Assembly (NCBI GenBank): GCA_017937655.1
Contig: JAGBDE010000038.1
Location: 54,808 to 118,807, forward strand
Direction: 5' to 3'
DNA length: 64,000 bases
Source of the DNA: Clostridia bacterium
Lineage (GTDB): Bacteria; Bacillota; Clostridia; Christensenellales; Aristaeellaceae
The position numbers and the translations under genes are program-made. Each line of letters opens with the position of its first letter. Within the stretch, counting starts at the first letter, position 1. Positions 18,764-26,424 of the stretch are shown here, in pieces. The notes under the pieces were generated by a model, which was not told where the DNA came from, did no database searches, and worked only from the letters and a program-made list of their open reading frames with translations.

Positions 18764-19089
18764 TATAGCCGCCCTCCCGTCTTGTCATTTTCTACCTGGA
18801 TCACCCGCTGCAGGCCCGTCAGGTGAAACAGCTTGGCAATGGGTTGTGACATATTTTTCACCGCCAGGCTGCCGCCTCGCTGCTCCAGAATCCTCAGCCT
18901 GCCCAGCAATACCCCGATCCCCGACGAATCCATAAACGTCAGGTCGCTCAAATCCAGGCACAGCCGGAGGATGTCCTCATCCGCCAGAAGATCGTCCAGC
19001 TGGCGGCGAATTTTCGAGGCGTTGCAATGGTCCAGCTCCCCGGACAGCGCCACCGTGACGGTTCCGTATCGCTCCTTCAGGTTGTGCAT
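18763..19089 (-). CDS. spoIIAA: Anti-sigma F factor antagonist SpoIIAA (STAS domain)
   Basis: Releases SigF by binding SpoIIAB when unphosphorylated. 108 residues, one STAS domain. The phosphorylation site is the second serine of FMDSSGIGVLLGR (Ser56, equivalent to Ser58 in Bacillus). GELDHCNASKIR is the conserved first half. ATG 19089 follows CAGGAGGTG; a long upstream open frame is not translated from a credible site. First gene of the spoIIA operon, with a sigma-H-type promoter 30-60 bases upstream. Confidence 0.96.
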   Translation of the reverse strand: MHNLKERYGTVTVALSGELDHCNASKIRRQLDDLLADEDILRLCLDLSDLTFMDSSGIGVLLGRLRILEQRGGSLAVKNMSQPIAKLFHLTGLQRVIQVENDKTGGRL

Positions 19090-19122
19090 AAGCCCACCTC
19101 CTGTGAAATAGTACAAAGCAGT

Positions 19123-19150
19123 ATTCGTGTAGCTGTCCCTTCTATCCTTT
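19123..19150 (-). promoter_or_regulatory. Sigma-H-type promoter of the spoIIA operon
   Basis: On the - strand, AAAGGATAG (19150-19142) is followed after 15 bases by GAAT (19126-19123). This matches the Bacillus sigma-H consensus RWAGGANNT-N14-HGAAT at all fixed positions except the last T of the -35. It lies 34 bases before the spoIIAA start, where known spoIIA operons carry this promoter. Confidence 0.75.
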
Positions 19151-19342
19151 GCTGAAAAATGGGAGCTTATGCAGAACCGCACCAGAAAAATTCGGGACGA
19201 TGAACCGCCCTTCGCCGGGAGGGACGATGCATCGCCCCAAGGGGACAAAAAAAGACATCTTTTGATACACAAAAGACGTCGAGGAAAATCGGAATCATTT
19301 TTGGTTTTTGGGGCAGACTGAATGAGGAAAGGAGCGGATTTC

Positions 19343-19486
19343 ATGGGCGATCCCAAGAAAATTGCGAAGGAAATGAACGTTCTCTCCCGCATGGCCGACG
19401 AGCCGGAAAGCACCGACGTGCTGGGCAGCTACACCGGCACCGCCCGGGGTGGCGAGGATCCTGTCCAGGATCAGGACGACCTGTAA
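19343..19486 (+). CDS. Small acidic protein of unknown function (47 residues)
   Basis: A short frame with an AAAGGAG site. The sequence opens MGDPKKIAKEMNVLSRMADE and ends PVQDQDDL. It is hydrophilic with no membrane segment, Lys-rich at the start and strongly acidic at the end. No domain known to me. A strong terminator follows 12 bases after the stop, which supports it as a real transcription unit divergent from spoIIA. Clostridial genomes contain similar small proteins from memory; a function is not known to me. Confidence 0.7.
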   Translation: MGDPKKIAKEMNVLSRMADEPESTDVLGSYTGTARGGEDPVQDQDDL

Positions 19487-19497
19487 ACATCGGCATG

Positions 19498-19536
19498 AAA
19501 AAACAGCCTCTCTGCTTGGCAAAGAGGCTGTTTTTG
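19498..19536. terminator. Bidirectional terminator between the small protein and the zinc-ribbon gene
   Basis: Eleven-base-pair stem AAACAGCCTCT / AGAGGCTGTTT with an 11-base loop, followed by TTG and flanked by A and T tracts on both sides. The genes on either side converge on it. Confidence 0.88.
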
Positions 19537-19544
19537 TTTGTGAA

Positions 19545-19832
19545 TTAGTACTGGTTGCGGTTGGCTTCGAAGCAAGCGCGGCAGTACACAGGACGATCGC
19601 CCTTGGGCTGGAAAGGCACCTGGGTGGGGTTGCCGCAGCCATCGCAGATCACGTCAAACATCTGACGCTCAGCGCGGTTGGGGTTGTTCTGATTGCGGCG
19701 GGCAACGCGGCAATCATGGCAGCGGGTAGGATCGTTCTGGAATCCCTTGTCCGCGAAGAACTGCTGTTCAGAAGCGGTGAACACGAATTCCTTGCCGCAG
19801 TCACGGCACGTAAGAGTCTTGTCTTCAAACAT
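19545..19832 (-). CDS. Double zinc-ribbon protein (zf_Tbcl/CxxC type)
   Basis: 95 residues with two treble-clef-like zinc sites. The first has CRDCGKEFVF paired with CHDC, the second CDGCGNPTQVPF paired with CRAC. The block LTCRDCGKEFVFTASEQQFF is typical of small Firmicute proteins annotated as zinc-ribbon domain containing; their function is unknown, nucleic-acid binding being the usual guess. ATG 19832 sits behind GGAGGG; the longer frame upstream runs through the promoter and is spurious. A strong consensus promoter suggests high expression. Confidence 0.88.
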   Translation of the reverse strand: MFEDKTLTCRDCGKEFVFTASEQQFFADKGFQNDPTRCHDCRVARRNQNNPNRAERQMFDVICDGCGNPTQVPFQPKGDRPVYCRACFEANRNQY

Positions 19833-19952
19833 TGTGGTTCCCTCCAAATTGATTGTTTTTCCCTTGCTGAAGTCACTTGGTCGTGGGTTTCCATGCTTCC
19901 GAACAATCGGGGAAGGAACCAGAACCGCATTCCATAGCTGGGTAACACGGGT

Positions 19953-19981
19953 ATTATAGCATGAACATTTTCCAAATGCAA
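19953..19981 (-). promoter_or_regulatory. Strong vegetative promoter for the zinc-ribbon gene
   Basis: On the - strand TTGCAT (19981-19976), 17 bases, then TATAAT (19958-19953) with an upstream TG making an extended -10. This leaves a leader of about 115 bases before the ATG. Confidence 0.75.
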
Positions 19982-20128
19982 AGGTTTTCCCAAAATTCTT
20001 TACAGAACTTCCAATTCTGATCAAAATTTTTCCGGGCCCATTTTTTCCTGTAAATCCACGGCAGATGGATTTCTTTTTTTGCGCAGATTTAGTATACTGA
20101 ATAGACAGACCAAAAAGGAGGGATCCAT

Positions 20129-21244
20129 TTGTTTGGGTATTTGGACACGCAGGGGCACAACCCCATGAACGCATTTGCGCTCAAGCCGGTGGATCTGCTC
20201 ATTTTTTCCATGCTTGCCTACTGCCCCATGGAGCTTTTGCCCAACCCCTCCCCCATGCAGACCCTGGCCCAGGCGGCCCCGCTCCTTTACCCGGGCGATA
20301 TCCCGGTGGAGGGGGAGATGAACCAAAACCGTTGCCAGCTGTGGCATGTAGCGAGCGCTACTTCTCGTTTTGCCCCGGTGATGCTCCGGGCCTTTGAGTC
20401 CCATTTTGCCCCGGCCGACGAAAAGCAGTTTGCGGCCGCCCTGTTCCAGATCGACCCCACCACGGCGGTGGTGGCCTTCCGGGGGACGGATTCCACGGTG
20501 GTGGGCTGGAAGGAGGACTTCAACATGGCCTTCGAAGCGCCCGTCCCTGCCCAGACCGACGCGGTGGCTTTCCTGATCGGCGCGGCCATGCTGTACCCCC
20601 GGCTGTACGTCTGCGGGCATTCCAAGGGCGGCAATCTGGCGGTGTATGCGTCGGCCCACGTGCCCCCGGCCATTCAGGCCCGGCTGATGGAGGTCTATTC
20701 CTTTGACGGCCCCGGTGTGGACGACGACACCTTCTCCAGCCTGGAATACGCCGCCATTTCCCAGCGGATCCGGTCTTATGTGCCGGAATCCTCCGTGGTG
20801 GGCATGCTGCTGAATTATCACGAGGACTACGTGGTCATCGAGAGCGACGGCACCGGCCTGTTGCAGCACAATCCCTTCCTGTGGCACATTGAGGACGGCC
20901 GATTCGTGCCCCGGGAGCAACTGACCGCTTCCGGCATTTTCACGGACCGTACTCTCCACGACTTTCTGGCTGCCTGCGACAAAACCGAGCGCCAGGTGGT
21001 GGTGAACACCATTTTTGACATTATCGCCGTGACCGAAGCCCGCACCCTCAAGGAGATTCCCGGCGGCATCCTGCGCCACTTTTCTGAGGTGCTGGAGGCC
21101 ATCCGCAATGTGCCGGAGAAGGATCGGGCCATTCTGGGCAAGGTGGCCAAAACCTTGCTGCAAGCCGGCGGAAGCAACCTGGGCCTGCTGCTGGGCTTGG
21201 AGGATATCGGCCCCCTGGACTGGCGGGACAACTTCTCGTTATAA
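20129..21244 (+). CDS. DUF2974 (Mbeg1-like) alpha/beta-hydrolase
   Basis: 371 residues, lipase-like fold. The nucleophile elbow is CGHSKGGNLAVYA (Ser in GHSKG), and a VVAFRGTD block precedes it, as in class-3 lipases. An Asp/His acid-base pair is likely in SFDGPGVDD and the NYHEDYVVI region. No signal peptide, so cytoplasmic. The TTG start follows AAAGGAGG by eight bases; TATACT at 20093-20098 could be its -10. Members of the DUF2974 family are common in Firmicutes and uncharacterised. It stands alone, ending in a strong terminator shared with rpsT. Confidence 0.85.
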   Translation: MFGYLDTQGHNPMNAFALKPVDLLIFSMLAYCPMELLPNPSPMQTLAQAAPLLYPGDIPVEGEMNQNRCQLWHVASATSRFAPVMLRAFESHFAPADEKQFAAALFQIDPTTAVVAFRGTDSTVVGWKEDFNMAFEAPVPAQTDAVAFLIGAAMLYPRLYVCGHSKGGNLAVYASAHVPPAIQARLMEVYSFDGPGVDDDTFSSLEYAAISQRIRSYVPESSVVGMLLNYHEDYVVIESDGTGLLQHNPFLWHIEDGRFVPREQLTASGIFTDRTLHDFLAACDKTERQVVVNTIFDIIAVTEARTLKEIPGGILRHFSEVLEAIRNVPEKDRAILGKVAKTLLQAGGSNLGLLLGLEDIGPLDWRDNFSL

Positions 21245-21250
21245 CGGAAG

Positions 21251-21297
21251 GCAATATAAAAAGCAGAAGGATGTTCCTTCTGCTTTTTATATATTGC
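21251..21297. terminator. Bidirectional terminator between DUF2974 gene and rpsT
   Basis: Very long stem: GCAATAT then AAAAAGCAGAAGGA / TCCTTCTGCTTTTT then ATATTGC around a TGT loop. The A and T tracts on each side make it work in both directions. Confidence 0.93.
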
Positions 21298-21309
21298 TGC
21301 AGCAATCTT

Positions 21310-21570
21310 TTACTGTGCGTTTGCCAGCCTCTTGGCCAGACGAGCCTTCTTGCGGTTCGCGGCATTCTTGTGGATAACGCCCTTAACAGCGGCTTTATCG
21401 ATAGCGGAGGTGGTGACAGAGTACTGTGCACCGGCATTCGCAGGGTTCTCAGCGACCTCCGATTCAAACTTCTTGATGGCGGTCTTAACCTTCGTCTTAA
21501 CGATGCGGTTCTGAAGGTTCTTCTTCTCGCTGACCTTCACGCGCTTCTTGGCGGACTCGATATTGGGCAA
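21310..21570 (-). CDS. rpsT: 30S ribosomal protein S20
   Basis: 86 residues, basic, with typical S20 sequence (PNIESAKKRVKVSEKKNLQN at the start, HKNAANRKKARLAKRL at the end). Binds 16S rRNA early in 30S assembly. Translation starts at TTG 21570 behind GGAGGTG. A UUG start is also used by E. coli rpsT, where it takes part in autogenous control, so the same may hold here. Confidence 0.97.
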   Translation of the reverse strand: MPNIESAKKRVKVSEKKNLQNRIVKTKVKTAIKKFESEVAENPANAGAQYSVTTSAIDKAAVKGVIHKNAANRKKARLAKRLANAQ

Positions 21571-21685
21571 CGTCTTTCACCTCCTTGGTATTCATTCAGT
21601 CGCAGGGTTTATTGTAACACGGCTTTTGGCAAATTGCAATACCTTGGCTAACATTTCTTTGCATCCTATGCAAAAAATGATGCAC

Positions 21686-21994
21686 TTACAGGAAAAGTCC
21701 CACCACATAGGCCACCGCGCAGGCGGATGCAGCCACGGTGAGCAGGCTTTTTTCAAACCAACCCAGCACCAAAGCCACCGCCGTGCCCGCAATGGCGGAA
21801 ATCAGGTTGCCTGTGCTGGCAAACACGTCCGGGAAGGTCATGGCGCCCAGCACCGCGTAGGGCACGTAATACAGGAAGGAGCGGAAGAACCGGCTCTTCA
21901 CCTTGCCTCGCACCGCCGCCAGGGGGATCATCCGGATGAGGTAGGTCACGCCCGCCATCACCAGCAGGTATTTCAGAAAAATCGGCCAGCTCAT
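21686..21994 (-). CDS. azlD: AzlD-family branched-chain amino acid exporter subunit
   Basis: 102 residues, about four membrane helices, with the family block TYLIRMIPLAAVRGKVKSRF. Forms the small subunit of the AzlCD exporter for branched-chain amino acids. It starts four bases inside the azlC stop (ATGA overlap), so the two subunits are coupled. Confidence 0.9.
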   Translation of the reverse strand: MSWPIFLKYLLVMAGVTYLIRMIPLAAVRGKVKSRFFRSFLYYVPYAVLGAMTFPDVFASTGNLISAIAGTAVALVLGWFEKSLLTVAASACAVAYVVGLFL

Positions 21995-22713
21995 GCTTCC
22001 AGCACCTCCTCGTCCTCGTTGGGCTCGTCGGGCAGGGGCATCAGCCAGGCGCCCAGAGCCGAGGCAATCACCGCGCAGATGATGATGCGGAAGCCGGTGG
22101 AGATGAAGCTGAGCAGCGGCAACAGGCTGATCAGGCAGCTGAGGGCCACGGAGATGATGATCACGATGCGGACGTCCCGGCTGCGGCGGAAGGGCGGCAG
22201 AATGATGGCCACGAACATGCCGTAAATGGCGATGCCCAGCGCGGCGGTCACACTTTCCGGCAGCAGTCCGCCAGCCAGCGCGCCCAGGCCCGTGCCCAGC
22301 ACCCAGCCCAGGAAGGGGCCGTTGGTCAGTCCGTAAAGGTAAGCCCTGCCGACCTTTCCCGGCTGCTGGGACGCCACCACGAACACCTCGTCCGTGTTGC
22401 AGAAAGACAGAAGCAGCCGATGGGGCAGCGTCATGGTCTTGTCCAGCTTCTGGCTCAGGCTCAGGCTCATCAGCGCGTAACGCAGATTGATGGTCAGCTG
22501 GGTCAGCATCATTTCAATCAGGCCGGCGCTGCTGACCATCAGCTGCAGGCCCGCCAGCTGGCCCGCGCTGGTCACATTGAACAGGGAGATCAGGATGGCC
22601 TGAATGGAGGTCAGGCCGGACGAGGTGGCTTGGATGCCGAACGCGAAAGACACGGAAAGGTACCCAACTGCAATGGGTACCCCGTGCCTCAATCCCTTGA
22701 GGTATTGTTTCAA
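21991..22713 (-). CDS. azlC: AzlC-family branched-chain amino acid exporter subunit
   Basis: 240 residues with multiple membrane helices and family blocks GVPIAVGYLSVSFAFGI and FNVTSAGQLAGLQLM. Large subunit of the AzlCD exporter. Start TTG 22713 with AAGGG six bases upstream. A 27-base gap separates it from the TPM-domain gene, so it may be transcribed together with the xpaC-telA cluster. The C-terminal tail is acidic. Confidence 0.92.
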   Translation of the reverse strand: MKQYLKGLRHGVPIAVGYLSVSFAFGIQATSSGLTSIQAILISLFNVTSAGQLAGLQLMVSSAGLIEMMLTQLTINLRYALMSLSLSQKLDKTMTLPHRLLLSFCNTDEVFVVASQQPGKVGRAYLYGLTNGPFLGWVLGTGLGALAGGLLPESVTAALGIAIYGMFVAIILPPFRRSRDVRIVIIISVALSCLISLLPLLSFISTGFRIIICAVIASALGAWLMPLPDEPNEDEEVLEA

Positions 22714-22740
22714 AATATTCCCTTCTTTGGTGAAGAAGTT

Positions 22741-23964
22741 TTAGCGGCGGCGATGGCGTTTCTTGGCCTTGCGGACAGGGTCACTGCCGTTGATAATGAT
22801 CAGCAACAGGCCGATCAGGAGGATCCAGTGCACAACGCCCAGGCCGTTTTCCTGTTTGTCCTCAAAATGGTTTTCCAGGTCGACGATATTGCCCAGAGTG
22901 CTTGCCCAGCTGGCGGAGTTGAAGTTGTTCTGGGCCTGCTGGCTGAACACCAGGGATTCCTTGAACAGGTTGCCCAGCTCCATATCTTCCCGGTACTGCT
23001 TGTTCAGCAGGGTGTTCAGACCCCTGAACAGCTGGCCGAATGCCTGGTCGTACTGGTACTGGCCAAACAGCTGGCTGAAGGGGGTGGAGATGTGGAACAG
23101 GTCGTCCGCGGTGGATGCGCTGATCTTCTTCTGCACGTCCTCGCCGGTGACCATGTGGAAGCTGTCCTCGCCGATGACGCCCAGAATCAGCAGGTCCTCC
23201 TCGTCCAGGTCCCAGTGTTCAAACAGCTTTTCGCCGTATTTCCGGGCCTCCAGGCCGTCGGTGAAGTGCACCAGCGCCACGTGGAGGTTGACGTCGGTCT
23301 CGTCCTCCACCATGTCCGCGTATTCCTCGATGTCATCCACCGTGTAGCTGGACAGGGCGTTGGCGTCGTCCGTGACGACTCCCTGCTCCTCCGGCAGGCG
23401 GACAGCCGCCTCGGAAGCGACCACATTGTCCGCGTTGCAGGGCTTGATGCCCAGGATGGACGCGATGGTGCCCATGAAGCTGCCGCTCAGCTTCTGGTTG
23501 AAGGCATCCGCCGCGGCGGTGTATTCGTCCAGGAAGCTCTGATCGGCCAGGCTGTTCATGTCGCTGCGGAGCATGGAAACATAGCGCTGATCCCGGTGGC
23601 TGGCAAGGTAGCTGTCCCTGCTTTCCAGCAGGGCGATGACCTTGTCCACGGAACCATCCAGCTGGTCATCCAGCTCCTGCTTCTGGCTGAGGGAGCCGTT
23701 GGTGGAGGCCAGCGACCGGCACAGTTCCAGCAGTTCCGTCAGTTCCGGAGCGTCGCCGATGTGCCGCTGCGCAACGCTGGCCAGGTTGAGGCCGTCCGCG
23801 CCGCGGAGCATGAGCACGTTCATCAGCCCGCTGTCCCCCTGGAGCAGGGAAGTCACGCTTTCTCGCTCCTTGGAAAAACCCCGGTACGCGCCCAGGCCAA
23901 GCCCGGCTACCACCAGCACAATGGAGATCAGAATGCTAACGCCAGTGGACAGTTTTTGTTTCAT
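22741..23964 (-). CDS. TPM-domain membrane protein, third gene of an XpaC-TelA cluster
   Basis: 407 residues: N-terminal membrane helix (about 6-25), a helical extracytoplasmic region (30-170), a TPM-domain-like part from about residue 195 (GVVTDDANALSS through LVHFTDGLEARKYG and LLILGVIGEDSFHMVTGEDV), then a C-terminal helix (about 375-395) and a very basic tail (KAKKRHRRR). TPM domains occur in proteins linked to membrane-protein repair and phosphatase-like folds. ATG 23964 fits the AAAGGA site better than an upstream GTG. It lies 45 bases after telA and probably works with XpaC and TelA. Confidence 0.75.
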   Translation of the reverse strand: MKQKLSTGVSILISIVLVVAGLGLGAYRGFSKERESVTSLLQGDSGLMNVLMLRGADGLNLASVAQRHIGDAPELTELLELCRSLASTNGSLSQKQELDDQLDGSVDKVIALLESRDSYLASHRDQRYVSMLRSDMNSLADQSFLDEYTAAADAFNQKLSGSFMGTIASILGIKPCNADNVVASEAAVRLPEEQGVVTDDANALSSYTVDDIEEYADMVEDETDVNLHVALVHFTDGLEARKYGEKLFEHWDLDEEDLLILGVIGEDSFHMVTGEDVQKKISASTADDLFHISTPFSQLFGQYQYDQAFGQLFRGLNTLLNKQYREDMELGNLFKESLVFSQQAQNNFNSASWASTLGNIVDLENHFEDKQENGLGVVHWILLIGLLLIIINGSDPVRKAKKRHRRR

Positions 23965-24009
23965 CTTCACAGAATCCTTTCGTTCAAAAGGGACAGGTTT
24001 GACTGTCAA

Positions 24010-25248
24010 TTAGTGCATTTCAAGCAGCTTTTTCTTCAGATCGCCTTCCATAGCGGCCATTTCCCGCTCGGCGTCCAGGCGCTGGCTGCGGCCTTCCTGC
24101 TGGATGCGCATCACTTCGGAGATGGTGTCCATCAGGTCCTGGTTGGTCTTCTTGAGGGTATCCAGGTCGATGATGCCGCGCTCGGCTTCCTTGGCGGTCT
24201 GGATGGTGCCGATCTTCAGGGCCTCGGCGTTCTTCTTGAGCAGATCGTTGGTCATATCGGTGACGGCGTTCTGGGCCTTGAGGGCTTCCTGGCTGCGGTG
24301 CAGACCCAGGGCGATGACGATCTGGCTCTTCCACAGGGGCAGGGTGTTGCTCAGGGTGCTCTGGATGCGCTCCACCAGCAGGCTGTCGTTGTTCTGGAGC
24401 AGACGGATCTGGGGGGCCATCTGTAGGGCCACCTGACGGGTCAGCTTCAGGTCGTGGAGCTTCTTCTCGAAGCGGTCGCAGTTGGCGGCCAGGTCGTTGG
24501 CCTTCTGGGCATCCATGGCGTCGCCGGTCTGGGCAGCCTTACGGCTCAGTTCAGCCAACTCGCCGCCGCGCACGTTCTGCAGCTTCTTTTCGCCGGCGAT
24601 GATATACATGGTCAGCTCTTTGAAATACTGGCTGTTCATATCGTACAGGTGGTTGAACATGCTCACGTCCTTGAGCAGCTGCACCTGGTGCTTTTCCAGC
24701 TGGGTGGAGATCACGTCCACGTTGGCGTCCACCTTCTGGTACTTGGTCTTCATGTCGCTGACGGCCTTCTTGGCGTCCCAGAACAGGCCCTTGAGGCCGG
24801 AGGGCTTCTCGGCAGCTGCGCCGAAGCCCTTGATCTCATTGACCAGGTTCACCAGCATGTCGCCCACTTCGCCGGTATCCTTGGTGCGGATGGTTTCCAG
24901 GGCGCTCTCGCTGAAATCGGAAATCTTCTTCTGGGCGTCTGCGCCGTAGAGAAGCACGTGGTCGGTGTTGTTGACGTCGATCTTGTCCACAAACTCTTCC
25001 ACGCTGCGCTTTTCCTCTTCGGTCAGCATGGAGGTGTCAATTTCCTGCACAGCCTGGGCTGCGGCCTGCACGCCGGCGTTGACCACGGGGGCCTCGGCCA
25101 CCTGGGTAGCCATGGCGTGAAGCTGGTCGGAGGTTTCATTCAAAGTGGCGGTCTGCTGGGGTTCCAGGGTCAGGGTGGGGAAGCTGGGGGCGCTTGCCAC
25201 GGGGACGACGGGGGTCTCGCTGACGGGGGTGTTGTTGATATCAGTCAT
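24010..25248 (-). CDS. TelA/KlaA-family toxic-anion-resistance protein
   Basis: 412-residue soluble, mostly helical, coiled-coil-rich protein typical of PF05816 (TelA). Diagnostic blocks are VDKIDVNNTDHVLLYGADAQ near residue 80 and LRLLQNNDSLLVERIQSTL-like sequence in the second half. Named for tellurite resistance in plasmid homologues, but chromosomal copies are linked to general envelope or antimicrobial stress. Strong AAGGAGG site. Second gene after the XpaC-like gene, a pairing that is common in Firmicutes. Confidence 0.92.
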   Translation of the reverse strand: MTDINNTPVSETPVVPVASAPSFPTLTLEPQQTATLNETSDQLHAMATQVAEAPVVNAGVQAAAQAVQEIDTSMLTEEEKRSVEEFVDKIDVNNTDHVLLYGADAQKKISDFSESALETIRTKDTGEVGDMLVNLVNEIKGFGAAAEKPSGLKGLFWDAKKAVSDMKTKYQKVDANVDVISTQLEKHQVQLLKDVSMFNHLYDMNSQYFKELTMYIIAGEKKLQNVRGGELAELSRKAAQTGDAMDAQKANDLAANCDRFEKKLHDLKLTRQVALQMAPQIRLLQNNDSLLVERIQSTLSNTLPLWKSQIVIALGLHRSQEALKAQNAVTDMTNDLLKKNAEALKIGTIQTAKEAERGIIDLDTLKKTNQDLMDTISEVMRIQQEGRSQRLDAEREMAAMEGDLKKKLLEMH

Positions 25249-25286
25249 TTTGATGATCCTCCTTGTTTATTTGCAGTGATGGATGA

Positions 25287-26273
25287 TTACTTTTCTTCAC
25301 GCCGGGGCGCCTGGGCCATGGCCTGGCCGCCGTAGCTGGGGTAATAGCTGCCGCTCAGGGTAGGCACCTGAGGCATGTGCTGCTGTGCCTGCTGCTGGGC
25401 AGCGTTAATGGCGCTGTTCACGCCGGAATCGTACTGCGGGGCGGCCTGCTGGGTCTGGGCCTGTGCGGGCTTTGCCGTCTGGGTCTGCTGACGCTGCTGG
25501 GCCATGAGCCGGTCCAGCTCAGCGGCCTGGCGGGCCTGCTCGGCGGCCATCTGCAGGTCGCTTTCGGTCAGGCCGTCACGCTTGAGCATCTGCTCCAGCA
25601 CGTCGATGTCCGTGGTGATGTCCAGCATATCGTCCTTGTAGAGGTTCTGGAGCATCTTGCGGCAGCCGTTGTTCACAACGCCCAGGGCCGAGTCGATGCG
25701 CCGCTTGGCGTCCTGCGCCTCCTGCAGGGGAACGTTCCGCTCGTCAATCATCCGGTAGCTGCGCACCATCTTGAGGGTGGTGGGCAGGTAGTACTCCATG
25801 AATTTGCGGATCTGGCTGGCCTTGGAGGGGTCGGCATACACCGCCTGGAACACGGAGCCGCACATCTTTTCCAGGGTGTCCAGCTTGTCGGACAGGCTGG
25901 TGTCGGGGATCAGGTCGTTCTCCCGGCGGATTTCCTGGATCATCATCCGGCCACGGGCCAGAATGGAGTCCACCTCGGTGTTGCCGGTATCGCTCTTAAA
26001 GCGCTCCAGCACGTCCTGCTGACGCTTGCGCTCGGCCTCGGCGGCGGCCTCAGCCTCCTCGCGTTCCTGCTGCTCCCGCTGGGCCTTGGTGGTGGTGTCC
26101 AGCCCCTGGGCCATAATGCGGATCACGCTGCCGATGGCGGCACTCAGGCCAAGAAAAACCAGAAGCTTGATCAAGCCGCTGAACCCAAAGATGCCGGCCA
26201 GAATGAGAAATACCGTTCCGAAAGAAATGGCTCCGGCACCATTACCCGTTTTTTTCTTGTTCTTCTTAGCCAC
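25287..26273 (-). CDS. XpaC-family membrane protein (5-bromo-4-chloroindolyl phosphate hydrolysis family)
   Basis: 328 residues. A Lys-rich cytoplasmic start (KKNKKKTG), two close membrane helices (about residues 15-55), a long charged coiled coil (about 60-125), the XpaC core, and a low-complexity Gln/Ala/Pro-rich tail (about 235-325) that is probably disordered. GTG start with AAGGAG ten bases upstream. First gene of the XpaC-TelA-TPM unit. The family name comes from an indirect plate phenotype and does not establish enzyme activity. Confidence 0.85.
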   Translation of the reverse strand: MAKKNKKKTGNGAGAISFGTVFLILAGIFGFSGLIKLLVFLGLSAAIGSVIRIMAQGLDTTTKAQREQQEREEAEAAAEAERKRQQDVLERFKSDTGNTEVDSILARGRMMIQEIRRENDLIPDTSLSDKLDTLEKMCGSVFQAVYADPSKASQIRKFMEYYLPTTLKMVRSYRMIDERNVPLQEAQDAKRRIDSALGVVNNGCRKMLQNLYKDDMLDITTDIDVLEQMLKRDGLTESDLQMAAEQARQAAELDRLMAQQRQQTQTAKPAQAQTQQAAPQYDSGVNSAINAAQQQAQQHMPQVPTLSGSYYPSYGGQAMAQAPRREEK

Positions 26274-26333
26274 GTTACTGTTACTCCTTTTTTCTATGCT
26301 GGCTTATTTTTTCCATATTTCCCAGCAAGATGA

Positions 26334-26342
26334 ATTATAGCA
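26334..26342 (-). promoter_or_regulatory. Extended -10 promoter for the xpaC-telA operon
   Basis: TGCTATAAT on the - strand (26342-26334), a perfect extended -10, lies 60 bases before the GTG. No clear -35. The rest of the 150-base gap up to glpK shows no terminator I can support. Confidence 0.6.
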
Positions 26343-26424
26343 TAATTCCCCTTGCAAGAAAAGAAGAATGGTATGAAAGCAGCTTTATGACGTCTGAAAG
26401 TTTTATGAAAATTTGGTGAGAAAC

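Noticed and set aside
19254..19283. Hairpin TCTTTTG-ATACA-CAAAAGA between spoIIA and the small gene as a terminator
   Set aside because: Short AT-only arms and position upstream of both divergent genes make termination pointless; may be chance or a weak operator.
21369..21377. Perfect DnaA box TTATCCACA (- strand) inside rpsT
   Set aside because: It encodes the conserved S20 residues V-I-H-K in the coding frame and is isolated, so the match is likely coincidental.
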